Source: Hymenobacter crusticola (GTDB lineage: Bacteria; Bacteroidota; Bacteroidia; Cytophagales; Hymenobacteraceae). Taken from it: a stretch of DNA of 64,000 bases. Positions 1-8,701 of this stretch are shown here, in pieces (positions within the stretch are counted from its first letter, which is position 1; every line of letters begins with the position of its first letter). The DNA lies in NCBI RefSeq assembly GCF_002154225.1, contig NZ_MTSE01000002.1, forward strand, positions 310,001 to 374,000. The letters run 5' to 3'. Position numbers and translations under genes: made by a program. Under the pieces are notes generated by a model. The model did no database searches, was not told the DNA's origin, and saw nothing but the letters and a program-made list of their open reading frames with translations.

Positions 1-197
1 GAGCAATTTTGCCGCACTTCTGCTTTAAATGCTCACCTAAAAAAACAAGCGTCATGCGCACGAGTGCGCTAGCTGCAGGCGGTAGTACCTAGGCCGGAAA
101 AGCCAGCAATTGCTAGCAATAGTTGGAACGCTCTGCCACCGGCGGAGCGTTCGGGCTTTTCAGACGTACTTTGTGCGCGTCTAGCCATGCAATTACA

Positions 198-1157
198 ATG
201 CTTCCTACTGCTCATTATACTGCCTTCATCAAGCGCCGGGCGGCGGAGCTAGGCTTCATGTACTGCGGCATCTCGAAGGCGGAGTTCTTGGAAGAAGAAG
301 CGCCTCGCCTCGAAAACTGGCTCAACCAGAACATGCACGGCAAGATGGCCTACATGGCCAACCACTTCGACAAGCGCCTCGACCCGCGCCTGTTGGTGGA
401 AGGAGCTAGGTCGGTAATTTCGTTGCTGCTCAACTATTATCCGCCGGAAGAAAGCCAGCAGCCCGACGACACCTTGAAGATCAGTAAGTACGCCTACGGC
501 AAGGATTACCACTTCGTCATCAAAGACAAGCTAAAAACGTTGCTAGCTGATATGCAGGCGGAAATAGGGGAGGTAGGCGGCCGCGTGTTTGTCGATTCGG
601 CGCCGGTGATGGATAAGGTATGGGCCAAGAAAAGCGGCCTAGGTTGGGTAGGAAAAAACTCCAACCTCATCCGACCCGGCACCGGTAGCTTCTTCTTTAT
701 TGCCGAGTTAATTGTAGACGTAGATCTAGAGTACGATGGTCCCATTAAAGACTACTGTGGCACTTGCACCAAGTGTATGGATGCTTGCCCCACCGATGCC
801 ATTTCGGCACCCTACGTGGTCGACGGCAGCAAGTGCATTAGTTACTTCACCATCGAGCTAAAGGACCAAATTCCGAGAGAAGTAGATGGTAAGTTAGGAA
901 ACTGGGTCTTCGGCTGCGACATCTGCCAAGATGTATGCCCCTGGAACCGCTTTGCCAAAGCGCACCAAGAGCCGCAATTTAATCCGCACCCAGAACTGAA
1001 AAACCTAGGTCGCGCCGACTGGGAGGAAATCACACACGAGCTGTTCTCGGAGCTATTCCGGCAATCAGCGGTGAAGCGGACGGGTTATGCCGGGCTTACG
1101 CGCAATATTCAGTTTGTAACGGAAGGTGCGCCGCTCGCGCAACCTCCCGACCTATAA
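198..1157 (+). CDS. queG: epoxyqueuosine reductase QueG
   Basis: QueG reduces epoxyqueuosine to queuosine in the wobble base of tRNAs for Asn, Asp, His and Tyr, using cobalamin and two [4Fe-4S] clusters in the cytoplasm. The C-terminal half shows two ferredoxin-like clusters of cysteines, [12 protein letters not shown] and [11 protein letters not shown], typical of the family, and the N-terminal half carries the family pattern [17 protein letters not shown]. The frame is open from 123, but the ATG at 198 gives a 319-residue protein starting [10 protein letters not shown], which fits the family; the upstream 25 residues look unlike protein. A TACTTTG box at 168-174 would place a promoter inside the longer frame, which favours the later start. 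It stands alone and is followed immediately by a long perfect hairpin. The identification is firm; the start is inferred. Confidence 0.93.
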   Translation: MLPTAHYTAFIKRRAAELGFMYCGISKAEFLEEEAPRLENWLNQNMHGKMAYMANHFDKRLDPRLLVEGARSVISLLLNYYPPEESQQPDDTLKISKYAYGKDYHFVIKDKLKTLLADMQAEIGEVGGRVFVDSAPVMDKVWAKKSGLGWVGKNSNLIRPGTGSFFFIAELIVDVDLEYDGPIKDYCGTCTKCMDACPTDAISAPYVVDGSKCISYFTIELKDQIPREVDGKLGNWVFGCDICQDVCPWNRFAKAHQEPQFNPHPELKNLGRADWEEITHELFSELFRQSAVKRTGYAGLTRNIQFVTEGAPLAQPPDL

Positions 1158-1215
1158 AGACCCTTTACGAACAACGGCCACCACATTCGTGGCGGCCGTT
1201 GTTCGTAAAGGGTCT
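1158..1215. terminator. 22-bp perfect hairpin after queG
   Basis: Arms at 1158-1179 and 1194-1215 are exact reverse complements, and the loop contains a further CCAC/GTGG pairing. It begins one base after the queG stop codon. There is no T-run on either side, so it may act as an mRNA 3'-end stabiliser or a bidirectional terminator between queG and the convergent small gene. Confidence 0.6.
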
Positions 1216-1226
1216 GGAAATAAAAG

Positions 1227-1415
1227 CTACGCTAATTGGGTAAACACTCGGTTTAGAATACGTCGGTAGCTTTTAGCAAATTGTTCGTAGCACCATGCTT
1301 TGAACTGGAAAAGTTCGTCGGGAACAAGCTGGCGCAAAGCTTTGCGTAACTCTTTCTCAAAGAGTATCTTATCAAAGCTTACTTTTACAAGGATGGTCTT
1401 CGCATACTCCAACAT
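1227..1415 (-). CDS. small conserved hypothetical protein, 62 aa
   Basis: The frame encodes 62 residues beginning MLEYAKTILVKVSFDKILF and containing LRKALRQLVPDEL and FKAWCYEQF. I believe similar 55-65 residue proteins with the pattern MLEY-KTIL-KVSFD are widespread in Bacteroidota, but I cannot confirm this by search. The composition is that of a soluble, helical, basic protein, with no signal peptide or membrane segment. It is convergent with queG, from which it is separated by a long hairpin. No function is known to me. The opposite-strand frame at 1300-1518 overlaps it and is judged to be a shadow. Confidence 0.6.
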   Translation of the reverse strand: MLEYAKTILVKVSFDKILFEKELRKALRQLVPDELFQFKAWCYEQFAKSYRRILNRVFTQLA

Positions 1416-1539
1416 CTCAGCAATCTGTTTTCAAGGTGGGTGGGAAAAATGGGGGTGGAACGCCTTTTATACGAATGCTTTAAAGAAAGGATGCAGGTCG
1501 CTAACAAACAGGCGTTAGTTGTGCGAATGCACATACAAG

Positions 1540-1571
1540 AAAAAAGGCTGCTCACTGAGCAGCCTTTTTTC
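1540..1571. terminator. bidirectional intrinsic terminator
   Basis: A GC-rich stem (GGCTGCTC / GAGCAGCC, loop ACT) is flanked by A6 on the left and T6 on the right, so it works on both strands. It lies 24 bases downstream of the stop of the leftward ferritin-like operon and is probably its terminator. Confidence 0.85.
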
Positions 1572-1594
1572 TTATGCAGAACATGAATAACGCG

Positions 1595-2551
1595 TTAAGC
1601 AAACAAACCGAAGTTTCTGCCTTTCTGCGAGATGAAGTTGCGGGCGATGGTTTTCACAGTAGCAGCATCCAGGGGTTCATCAAACGCTTCGGAAGCAGCA
1701 GCGGCCGTGATGGTTTGTCCGGTAGGCGGAGTGGTGTTCGATTGAACGTTGATGGTTGCTTGGGTAACGTTGTCCTCCGCTGGGTAATCAGCAGCAGGGC
1801 TACCAGCACCATATACTGGCGCAGTAACAGCTGGTACAGGACCACCACCATCGGTACCAGAAATCCAGCTCTTAGGTCTAGCACTTAGGTTACTCAAGTC
1901 GCCAGCTACTGCTACGCCACCGCGGCGGAGTAAGCGAATGTGCGACGAGTGACGTGCTTCCACCGAGTGAATATTCAGAGCAGCTTGGAGAATATCCTTA
2001 TTGCCCATCAGATTCTTTGCACCGCCTTTATAGGCACGTACCCCAGTATCTACGAAACCTTGTGCGGTAGCGTAAAAGTTAGCTGTGTTACCAGTGCCAA
2101 AAGGGTTAGGTAATTTGCCACCAGCAGTATAGTCAAAATAGGTAGCGTCTATGTCGGTAGAAGCAGTGCCATTACCATTAAATGCTTGGCTGCCCAATAC
2201 AAGCTTTAGAGCAGCGATATGGCCTACTTCATCATCACGAATGATCGTGATAGCAGGGGTATCAGCCGATGGGACGGTACCAGCAGTGCTCAAGCCTGTG
2301 GCATAGTAGTTACGCTCTAGGTATTCTAGCTGGAGAGCTAAGTTCAACGTGGACACAATTTCAGCAGGCAGGGTGGTCGTTTGACCATAGGCCTTCTGGA
2401 ACATTGCTCCCAACAAGCCAGGTAGCGTAGCAGCAGTAACTTTCTTACCTAGGCCTGCCATATGCTTGAAAGCCCGACGACGCGTGTCAAACCGTTCGTA
2501 AACCTCGGGGTCTACTTTTTCAATCTCGGAGAATATTTTAAACAAATCCAT
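1595..2551 (-). CDS. exported ferritin-like domain protein (copy 1, long type)
   Basis: This 318-residue protein belongs to the exported ferritin-like family (Ferritin_2 type), which forms four-helix bundles that may carry a di-iron site; the cellular role is not established. A twin-arginine-like segment, TRRRAFKHM at about residues 23-31, is followed by a weakly hydrophobic stretch ending AYGQT near residue 58. This suggests Tat export, with an unusually long n-region. Probable ligands are E76 and E79 (LEYLE), E108 with H111 (EVGH) and E198 with H201 (EARH). The third-helix Glu that is present in the three related proteins is Val167 here (GFVDTG). It is the second gene of a two-gene operon whose partner ends 37 bases upstream. 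It is a clear paralogue of the protein at 3746-4768. Confidence 0.8.
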   Translation of the reverse strand: MDLFKIFSEIEKVDPEVYERFDTRRRAFKHMAGLGKKVTAATLPGLLGAMFQKAYGQTTTLPAEIVSTLNLALQLEYLERNYYATGLSTAGTVPSADTPAITIIRDDEVGHIAALKLVLGSQAFNGNGTASTDIDATYFDYTAGGKLPNPFGTGNTANFYATAQGFVDTGVRAYKGGAKNLMGNKDILQAALNIHSVEARHSSHIRLLRRGGVAVAGDLSNLSARPKSWISGTDGGGPVPAVTAPVYGAGSPAADYPAEDNVTQATINVQSNTTPPTGQTITAAAASEAFDEPLDAATVKTIARNFISQKGRNFGLFA

Positions 2552-2588
2552 GGGAAAAGCTGAAGAGATTATGAGGAGTACGACCGGA

Positions 2589-3320
2589 TTATTTCAAGCT
2601 GTTAGCGCTCAGTTTTGAGCCAGAAGCCAAGTACAGGTTGGCAGACTCTAGAACCTGCGCAGGTGTTTTCGACTTCTCTTGGCGTGCAGTGGCACTGGTC
2701 GTGCTGAAGTCTACGATGTCTTCCGTAATGAAGGAGTTAAAGGATAGCAAGTCGCGCACAAGCGCAGCATGACGAGCCTCGACTGACACAATTTTGCCAG
2801 CTAGGGTCAAGTAAGCTGGGTTTTCGATGAATCGGCCTGCACCATTATACGCAGCTACTCCTAGGTCTTCAAACGCCTTTGCGTAATTGAGCACGCTGGT
2901 GCGATCGGCAAAGTTGATAGCCGAAAAATCAGGAGTAAGCGCAGGAATGGCATTATTGCCTAGCGCCGTTTTGAAGAAATCGGCGTGAATTTTTTCGTGC
3001 AGAGCTATATCCAGAAAGATTTGTTTTTCTGCGGCGTTGGCACCAGCGTAGTACCCACCACCCAGCACTTGGGTGTAGAAAGCGGCTTCGAGCTGCTCTA
3101 GTGCATAGGCGTAGTTCAGCACGCCATTGTCGCCTGATCCTACGTCGATAAGATTAGAGTTGGAACCGTTGTTATCATCATCGTCGCAGCCAGAGAGCAG
3201 CAACGCCGTGGCCCCAGCGGTTGCCCCAGCATACATGAAAAAGGAACGGCGCTTGATGGGTACCAGAAGCGGCTTTGCGACTTCCAGTTCGTCCTCGGGC
3301 GTGTGAGTTTTTTGGGACAT
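2589..3320 (-). CDS. Tat-exported ferritin-like lipoprotein (copy 1, short type)
   Basis: This 243-residue protein carries a twin-arginine motif (KRRSFFMY at residues 23-30), a hydrophobic segment and the lipobox LLSGC with Cys45, followed directly by four aspartates. It is thus predicted to be exported folded through Tat and then lipidated. The mature part has the ferritin-like pattern ALEQLEAAFY, HEKIH, AFEDLGVAAY and VEARH, which includes two ExxH pairs expected of a di-iron bundle. It is the first gene of a two-gene operon with the longer ferritin-like gene 37 bases downstream, so the two may form a heteromeric complex. It aligns without gaps over its first 50 residues with the copy at 4813-5547. 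Function beyond the fold is unknown. Confidence 0.8.
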   Translation of the reverse strand: MSQKTHTPEDELEVAKPLLVPIKRRSFFMYAGATAGATALLLSGCDDDDNNGSNSNLIDVGSGDNGVLNYAYALEQLEAAFYTQVLGGGYYAGANAAEKQIFLDIALHEKIHADFFKTALGNNAIPALTPDFSAINFADRTSVLNYAKAFEDLGVAAYNGAGRFIENPAYLTLAGKIVSVEARHAALVRDLLSFNSFITEDIVDFSTTSATARQEKSKTPAQVLESANLYLASGSKLSANSLK

Positions 3321-3745
3321 CGGTAAAGTTTTTTTGAGTGGCTAGAAGAAGAGCAAAAGGTAAATAGCTGGCTAACAATAAGTAATCAGCTGGTATGAGC
3401 GAGCAGAAATAGAGCGGAGTGCTCCAGCTACTTACGGTGGGCTAAGGAGAATGTTGATTGGTCGCAGCGTAAAGGAATACTACAATAGCATAGGCTAAAA
3501 TCATAAACACTGGCTGCTGAGCCATATAGCCGATAAAAGCTAGCAACGTAGCTCAACGGTTAGAGGCTTATAAAGACTGTGAAGCTCAAAATCATGTACG
3601 TTATGCTAGCTTCGGGTGGGTATGTTAACGAGATGCCATGGCCTAATGGAGTGACTAATAAAACTGGAAGGCCCTAGCCCAAACAAAAAAAGGGCAACCC
3701 ACTGGGTCGCCCTTTATCAATCAGGAAATTACAAAAAGGAAATTC
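3321..3745. other. intergenic region between the two ferritin-like operons
   Basis: This 425-base gap holds a terminator near its left edge for the upstream operon (3685-3715) and presumably the promoter of the next operon toward its low-coordinate end. A TACCTTTT-like box lies on the minus strand at about 3353-3361, one change from TAnnTTTG. No convincing coding frame was seen. Confidence 0.5.
3685..3715 (-). terminator. terminator of the second ferritin-like operon
   Basis: The stem AAAGGGC-ACCCA / TGGGT-GCCCTTT has one mismatch and a run of A residues on its left side, giving a T-run in the leftward direction. It lies 30-60 bases after the stop of the 3746-4768 gene. Confidence 0.8.
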
Positions 3746-4768
3746 TTATCCGAAGAAGGTATTGCCTGTTACTGTGAATGTGCTGGCAATTGACAGGACG
3801 GTGGGCACTGGCAACGGCTCATCGAAAGCTTCGCTGAAAGCAGACGCTGGGAAGTTGAGGCTAGCTAATGCCGACTGTAAGTTCACACCGCCTTGCGTTA
3901 CGTTATCTTCAGCCGGGAAAGTGATGCTTGCGGGCGTGTACGAAGGAGATGTACCGGCGCCGTAGATGCCCGCAGTTTGCGCAGGGGAAGCACCACCACC
4001 GTCTTTGAAGGAAACCCAGCTCTTTGGTGATGCGCTGCGGTCACTTTCATTGTTGCCTGCCGTAGGTGCCACAGCAGAGGCTGTGTTATTGCTGGCGCCA
4101 GCCCGGCGCATAGTGCGCAAGCGGGAGGCATGGCGCGCTTCTACTGAGTGAATATTCAGTGCCGTTTCCAAAATCGAGCGGCCAGCGGTGGTTGTGCTCA
4201 TCAAGTAAGGAGCTCCGCCTTTATACGCGCGCACTCCGGTATCTTCTAACGACTGAGCTACGGCAAGGAAAATAGCAGGGTTCACGAAAACACCAGCAAA
4301 TGGACCTGCGTTTGAGCCCTTACCACCCGTAAAGTCAAATATGTTCGTAGCAGGCACCGGAACGGTGTTGGCGGGCAGGGCAGCTACCAGCGCTTTCACG
4401 TGGTTCGACTCGTCGAGGCGGATCTTGTCGAGCGAAGATAGGTTGGTCGCGCTGAATAGGTTACGGAACGTGGTCTGTGCCGCAGTAGCTGTAGCACCCG
4501 GAGCACCAAGGCCAGCATTATAGAAATAAGACTCTAGATACTCTAGCTTCAGAGCAAAAGCCAGCACATCGGTTGCGCTAGGAGCGCTCGTGCTGGTTTG
4601 ACCGTAGGCTTTGTTGAAAATAGCCGTGAAAGCCAACGGTACAGCAGCAGCAGCTAAGTTCTTTCCCAGGCCAGAAATGTGTTTGAACACCCGGCGACGC
4701 GAATCAAAACGCTCGTATACCTCAGGGTCTACTTTTTCGAGCTCGGAGAGGATTTGGAAGATATTCAT
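3746..4768 (-). CDS. exported ferritin-like domain protein (copy 2, long type)
   Basis: This 340-residue paralogue of the protein at 1595-2551 shares the N-terminal pattern LEKVDPEVYERFDSRRR and the C-terminal EAFDEPL. The twin-arginine-like SRRRVFKHI is followed by an alanine-rich hydrophobic stretch ending KAYGQT, so export through Tat is likely. Predicted metal ligands are the LEYLE pair in helix 1, ESNH, the Glu in SLEDTGVRAY, and EARH. This copy keeps the helix-3 glutamate that copy 1 lacks. It lies 44 bases downstream of the short lipoprotein gene, the same arrangement as in the other pair. The biochemical role is unknown; iron storage, oxidase activity or stress protection are possible. 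Confidence 0.8.
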   Translation of the reverse strand: MNIFQILSELEKVDPEVYERFDSRRRVFKHISGLGKNLAAAAVPLAFTAIFNKAYGQTSTSAPSATDVLAFALKLEYLESYFYNAGLGAPGATATAAQTTFRNLFSATNLSSLDKIRLDESNHVKALVAALPANTVPVPATNIFDFTGGKGSNAGPFAGVFVNPAIFLAVAQSLEDTGVRAYKGGAPYLMSTTTAGRSILETALNIHSVEARHASRLRTMRRAGASNNTASAVAPTAGNNESDRSASPKSWVSFKDGGGASPAQTAGIYGAGTSPSYTPASITFPAEDNVTQGGVNLQSALASLNFPASAFSEAFDEPLPVPTVLSIASTFTVTGNTFFG

Positions 4769-4812
4769 GTCTAATATGAGATTTGAGGAGGAGGGCAGGC
4801 TAGAAGCGCTGC

Positions 4813-5547
4813 CTATTTGATACCGGAAACGTCAATCTTGGAGCCCGCCGCGAGGTAGGTATTAGCTGTCATCGCTACGACAGAAGGCTCCTTCGATATT
4901 TCGATGCTGGAAGTGGCAATCGTTACCACGTCGCTGTCGACGAAGGATCCTTCCGTTACCAAATCACGAATCAGGGCCGCATGCCGCGCTTCTACCGACA
5001 CAATTTTGCCTGCAATTACTAAATACAAAGGCGTGGTGATGTACTTGCCAGCGCCATTGTAGGCAGCTACTCCGAGGTCTTCAAAAGCCTTGGCAGCACC
5101 TAGCACACTTGCTTTGTTGTCGAAGTTGATGGTGCTAAAGTCGGGCGTAAGGTCCTTAATGGGCGTAGCAGGGGCAGCCGTAATGGCGGCCTTGAAGAAC
5201 TCCCGGTGAATAACCTCGTGATAGTACAGGTCGTCTAAAATCTGCTTTTCAGCGCTAGTGGCTGTGAGGCCTTTGTAGTAAGCCCCATCGCGTAGCTTCG
5301 TATAAAAAGCGGCTTCTAGTTGCTCTAGAGCGTATGCGTAGTTTAGCACGCCCACGTCGCCGCTACCCACATTCACCATAGCAGGATCGCTGCTATTGTT
5401 GTCGTCATCGTCGCAGCCTGATAGTAACAGCGCTGTGGCCCCAGCCGTAGCACCCGCATACATAAAAAACGAGCGGCGCTTGATCGGCACGAGAAGCGGT
5501 TTGGTGAACTCCGCTTCCTCCTTAATAGCTTGAGGATTTTTGGACAT
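4813..5547 (-). CDS. Tat-exported ferritin-like lipoprotein (copy 2, short type)
   Basis: Starting at the ATG whose complement ends at 5547, the protein is 244 residues and aligns position for position with copy 1: KRRSFFMY at 23-30, lipobox LLSGC with Cys45, then a run of four Asp. The frame remains open up to 5643, but that extension has no counterpart in the paralogue. The mature part shows ALEQLEAAFY, HEVIH, AFEDLGVAAY and VEARH, matching a ferritin-like four-helix bundle with two ExxH motifs. It is the first gene of the upstream copy of the duplicated two-gene operon. A soluble or membrane-anchored complex with the adjacent longer paralogue is inferred, not shown. Confidence 0.8.
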   Translation of the reverse strand: MSKNPQAIKEEAEFTKPLLVPIKRRSFFMYAGATAGATALLLSGCDDDDNNSSDPAMVNVGSGDVGVLNYAYALEQLEAAFYTKLRDGAYYKGLTATSAEKQILDDLYYHEVIHREFFKAAITAAPATPIKDLTPDFSTINFDNKASVLGAAKAFEDLGVAAYNGAGKYITTPLYLVIAGKIVSVEARHAALIRDLVTEGSFVDSDVVTIATSSIEISKEPSVVAMTANTYLAAGSKIDVSGIK

Positions 5548-5798
5548 TTTTGATAATTGCGTTTTAGTGAAGATGGGTAAAAGGAATAAAGAGGCAACGA
5601 GGCTCCGACAAAGCAGCAATCGTTTGCTAGCTTGCAGGGGCAATTATCTCTCCGGGTTTGACAGCACTTACGACGGTGCCTTGTAACCGGATTGCAACGG
5701 ATCGATATTTTGTACTATATCCCCAAATCTGAACAGCATGCAAGGGCTACAGAATGTTAGGTAACAAGCTGCTCTGTAGCCTACAAGCCCTTTTTCGC

Positions 5799-5806
5799 TA
5801 GTTTTG
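5799..5806 (+). promoter_or_regulatory. candidate -7 box upstream of the BatD-like gene
   Basis: TAGTTTTG matches the Bacteroidota -7 consensus TAnnTTTG and lies 20 bases before the start codon. No clear -33 TTTG was found at the expected spacing, so this is tentative. Confidence 0.35.
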
Positions 5807-5826
5807 GTATTGGCTAAATTTCTCGC

Positions 5827-7317
5827 ATGCCTTTTTTCGCTCGCCTCTTATTTTTTTTTGGCCTAGCCTGGGTACTGGGGCAAGCTGAGACTGTTATGGC
5901 GCAGACCGTAACCTCCAAGGCTGAAGCCGACATTGTACTAGGCCCTAATTCGTTTGCACTCAGCGATTATTACACAATTAGTTTTCGGTTGCGGGGGGCG
6001 CCGTTAGAACGCTATTCTGCTTTTCCGGATTTGGAAGGCTTCAAGAAAAGCGGTAAGCTGAGCACCACTACCACGCGCATCGTCAACGGGCGCACGTCCG
6101 TGGAGCTGACCATCACGCAGCGCTACGCCGCCTACGACGAGGGCGAGTACGTGGTGAAGCCGTTTAGCATCACCGTCAATGGCCAAACGGTGCGCTCAAC
6201 TGGGGCCACGCTAACGGTAGGACCGCAGGCACCGGCCCCCGCCCCCTTGGTTGGCAGCAACCCCTTGCAAGGCGTGGGTTCTCTGGATCAGCTCTTTGGT
6301 AAGCCGAAGCCCCAAGACTACGTGGAGCCCAAAGACAACGCTTTTCTGCTCTTGCTGCCCGACAAAACGTCGGTGTACGTGGGCGAAGGCGTGCACGTAG
6401 GCTTGTACTTCTACCTAGCTCCCTCGGACCAGGGCTTGCTAGACTTTCATAATTTCCCGGAGCAGTTGCCAGCTATTCTGCGCCAGCTACGCCAGCGCAC
6501 GGCCTGGGAAGAACCCTTCGATGAGCAGGAAATTCTGCCGGAAAACGTGACTATGGGTGGCAAACCATACTTGCGTTACCGGCTTTACGAGGCCGTGTTT
6601 TACCCACTCAACACTACGCCGCTGATGTTCCCGGAGGTGTCGTTGCAGATGGTGAAATACCGCCTGGCAAAGAAACCAACTGAGGGCCTGGATAACCGCT
6701 TGGAAGGCTACAAAACGTATCATACGAACGTGCGGCTGATTGCTGTACGGCCCTTGCCGCCTCACCCGTTGCGCGACCAAGTGCCAGTGGGCGACTACCG
6801 CTTGCGCGAGGCCGTTGACCGTACCCTTTTTCGAACGGGTCAGGCATTTAAGTATACCTTTACGATAGAGGGCGAAGGCAACCTAGCTGCTCTGAACGGC
6901 CCAGGGCTAATAGCACGGCCTAATCTAGAAGCCTATGGCCCCGATATACAGCAGGAGCTTACTAGGCAAAACGGCCGGGTGGGCGGCCGTAAAAGCTTTG
7001 TGTACCGATTAGTAGCCCAGCGCCCCGGTACCCTGCCGCTCGATAGCCTCTTTCAGTTAATCGTGTTCAATCCGACGACGGCACACTACGACACGCTGCG
7101 TTCTGAGCTAAAACCAGAGGTAAAAGGGCCCGTTCGCACCGCGTCTTCTTTCGGGCTGCATCCAGATGATACCTTTTATGCTGAAGCAATAGCCTCAGCC
7201 GATGCTACCCTACAACCTCTTGATGAGTATCGGGACGTGCGCCGCTATGCGAATCTGGTTTTGCTCGTTCTGCTTGGGGTAGCTAGCTTTGGTTGGTGGC
7301 TAGGGAAGAAAAAGTAA
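5827..7317 (+). CDS. BatD family protein
   Basis: This 496-residue protein has an N-terminal signal peptide (hydrophobic to about residue 22, ending VMAQ) and a C-terminal membrane helix (VLLVLLGVASFGWW) followed by a KKK tail. That is the topology of BatD, a periplasmic beta-sandwich protein anchored in the inner membrane. The segment FSLSDYY-like FALSDYYTISFRL followed by a PDLEGFKKSG region and the QRYAAYDEGEYVVKPFSI strand pair are characteristic of the family. BatD proteins usually lie in batABCDE operons with MoxR ATPase and VWA proteins linked to oxidative stress tolerance or envelope assembly. Here it stands alone, so its partners must be elsewhere or it has another role. Confidence 0.8.
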   Translation: MPFFARLLFFFGLAWVLGQAETVMAQTVTSKAEADIVLGPNSFALSDYYTISFRLRGAPLERYSAFPDLEGFKKSGKLSTTTTRIVNGRTSVELTITQRYAAYDEGEYVVKPFSITVNGQTVRSTGATLTVGPQAPAPAPLVGSNPLQGVGSLDQLFGKPKPQDYVEPKDNAFLLLLPDKTSVYVGEGVHVGLYFYLAPSDQGLLDFHNFPEQLPAILRQLRQRTAWEEPFDEQEILPENVTMGGKPYLRYRLYEAVFYPLNTTPLMFPEVSLQMVKYRLAKKPTEGLDNRLEGYKTYHTNVRLIAVRPLPPHPLRDQVPVGDYRLREAVDRTLFRTGQAFKYTFTIEGEGNLAALNGPGLIARPNLEAYGPDIQQELTRQNGRVGGRKSFVYRLVAQRPGTLPLDSLFQLIVFNPTTAHYDTLRSELKPEVKGPVRTASSFGLHPDDTFYAEAIASADATLQPLDEYRDVRRYANLVLLVLLGVASFGWWLGKKK

Positions 7318-7432
7318 TTGCAGTTGACAGCTACCACGTAGCAGTTATCAATTTTGTAGCGTGAGCACGGCACCTCATAGTGGGGCTGGATGAGTACTCA
7401 CAAGGTTCACCCTAGGTCCTGAATCAAGCCTC

Positions 7433-7557
7433 GAACTGGGAACTGGTAAGTAAGCGCTGGTAACTGATAGATGTTAACTGGCAACTGATAGTACCTTTGC
7501 CGGTGCTGCGTTTTTGCATGGCTTCCTGCTAGCTGGAAGCTGTTAACTGATAATTGA
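7433..7557. repeat. degenerate AACTG(G/A)TAACTGATAG intergenic repeat
   Basis: The stretch before aroC contains at least six near copies of a short AACTGG / TAACTGATAG unit, with a last copy GTTAACTGATAATTG at 7542-7556. Low-complexity intergenic repeats of this style occur in Bacteroidota genomes. Whether they act in any way is unknown. Confidence 0.55.
7492..7499 (+). promoter_or_regulatory. candidate -7 box upstream of aroC
   Basis: TACCTTTG is an exact TAnnTTTG match 61 bases before the aroC ATG. A weak TGTTAA lies near the -33 position. The box sits inside the repeat-rich leader. Confidence 0.5.
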
Positions 7558-7560
7558 AAA

Positions 7561-8640
7561 ATGTCTAGTTCTTTCGGTACGCTGTTGCGCATTACCACCT
7601 TCGGCGAGTCACATGGGGTGGGGATTGGGGTTATCATCGACGGTTGCCCTGCGGGGTTGCCTATCACAACGGAGGAAATTCAGGTAGCCCTCGATCGGCG
7701 GCGGCCGGGCCAATCGGACCTCACGACGCCGCGTAAGGAAGCCGATCAGGTGGAAGTACTCTCGGGTGTGTTTCGCGACGAGACGACGGGTACGCCCATT
7801 AGCCTGCTGATTCGCAACAAAGACCAAGCTAGTCACGATTATTCTCACATTGAACACGCCTACCGGCCTTCGCACGCCGACTACACTTACGACGTTAAGT
7901 ATGGTCGGCGCGACTACCGGGGCGGCGGCCGCAGCTCGGCCCGCGAAACGGCAGCGCGGGTAGCGGCTGGCGTAGTAGCCGGTAAGTTGCTGGCTCAATA
8001 TGGCGTCCGCGCCCAAAGCTACGTGTCGCAGGTAGGGGCCATTGCCGTGCCCGTAGGCTATGAGCAACTCGACCTAGGTCTGATCGACAGCAACCTGGTC
8101 CGCTGCCCACACCCCGAAACGGCCGAGCGAATGGCTGAGCTCATCCGCCAGACCCGCGACCGGCACGACACGGTGGGCGGCCTCGTAACGGGTGTCGTGC
8201 AAGGAGTGCCGGTTGGGTTGGGTGAGCCTGTGTTCGATAAGCTGCACGCCGAGCTAGGCAAGGCTATGTTAAGCATCAACGCCGTGAAAGGCTTTGAGTA
8301 CGGCTCGGGCTTTGCCGGAACGTTGCTGTTTGGCTCGGAGCACAACGATGCGTTTTATACCGACGAAAATGGCGCGGTGCGTACCCGTACAAATCACTCG
8401 GGCGGTATTCAGGGCGGTATCAGCAATGGACAGGATATTTACTTCCGGGTGGCGTTTAAGCCTGTAGCTACCATTCTGCAAGCCCAAGCAACCATCAACG
8501 ACCAGGGCGAGGAAATCAGCCTCGCCGGACGTGGCCGTCATGACCCTTGTGTGCTGCCGCGCGCGGTGCCCATCGTTGATGCCATGACCAACCTCGTGCT
8601 AGCGGATATGCTGTTGCGGGCCCGAGCCAATAAGGTATAG
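7561..8640 (+). CDS. aroC: chorismate synthase
   Basis: AroC removes phosphate from 5-enolpyruvylshikimate-3-phosphate to give chorismate, the last step of the shikimate pathway, using reduced FMN. The 359-residue length is normal. Signatures are visible: [18 protein letters not shown] near the N-terminus, [20 protein letters not shown] with [16 protein letters not shown] around residues 105-135, and the C-terminal [18 protein letters not shown]. The ATG at 7561 places the expected Ser-Ser-Phe-Gly-Thr start directly at the N-terminus. It is a single gene with a repeat-rich leader and a candidate TAnnTTTG promoter. Confidence 0.97.
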   Translation: MSSSFGTLLRITTFGESHGVGIGVIIDGCPAGLPITTEEIQVALDRRRPGQSDLTTPRKEADQVEVLSGVFRDETTGTPISLLIRNKDQASHDYSHIEHAYRPSHADYTYDVKYGRRDYRGGGRSSARETAARVAAGVVAGKLLAQYGVRAQSYVSQVGAIAVPVGYEQLDLGLIDSNLVRCPHPETAERMAELIRQTRDRHDTVGGLVTGVVQGVPVGLGEPVFDKLHAELGKAMLSINAVKGFEYGSGFAGTLLFGSEHNDAFYTDENGAVRTRTNHSGGIQGGISNGQDIYFRVAFKPVATILQAQATINDQGEEISLAGRGRHDPCVLPRAVPIVDAMTNLVLADMLLRARANKV

Positions 8641-8701
8641 TAGTTCATACCTAGGTTTGGCTCCCGCAACTGGCTGCCCTACTTAGATCCAAAATGGATG
8701 G

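Noticed and set aside
1158..1215. Long inverted repeat as an insertion-sequence end
   Set aside because: There is no transposase gene or target duplication nearby; the position at a stop codon fits a 3'-end hairpin.
5548..5643. N-terminal extension of ferritin-like lipoprotein copy 2
   Set aside because: The paralogue starts at the equivalent of 5547 and aligns without gaps from that Met.
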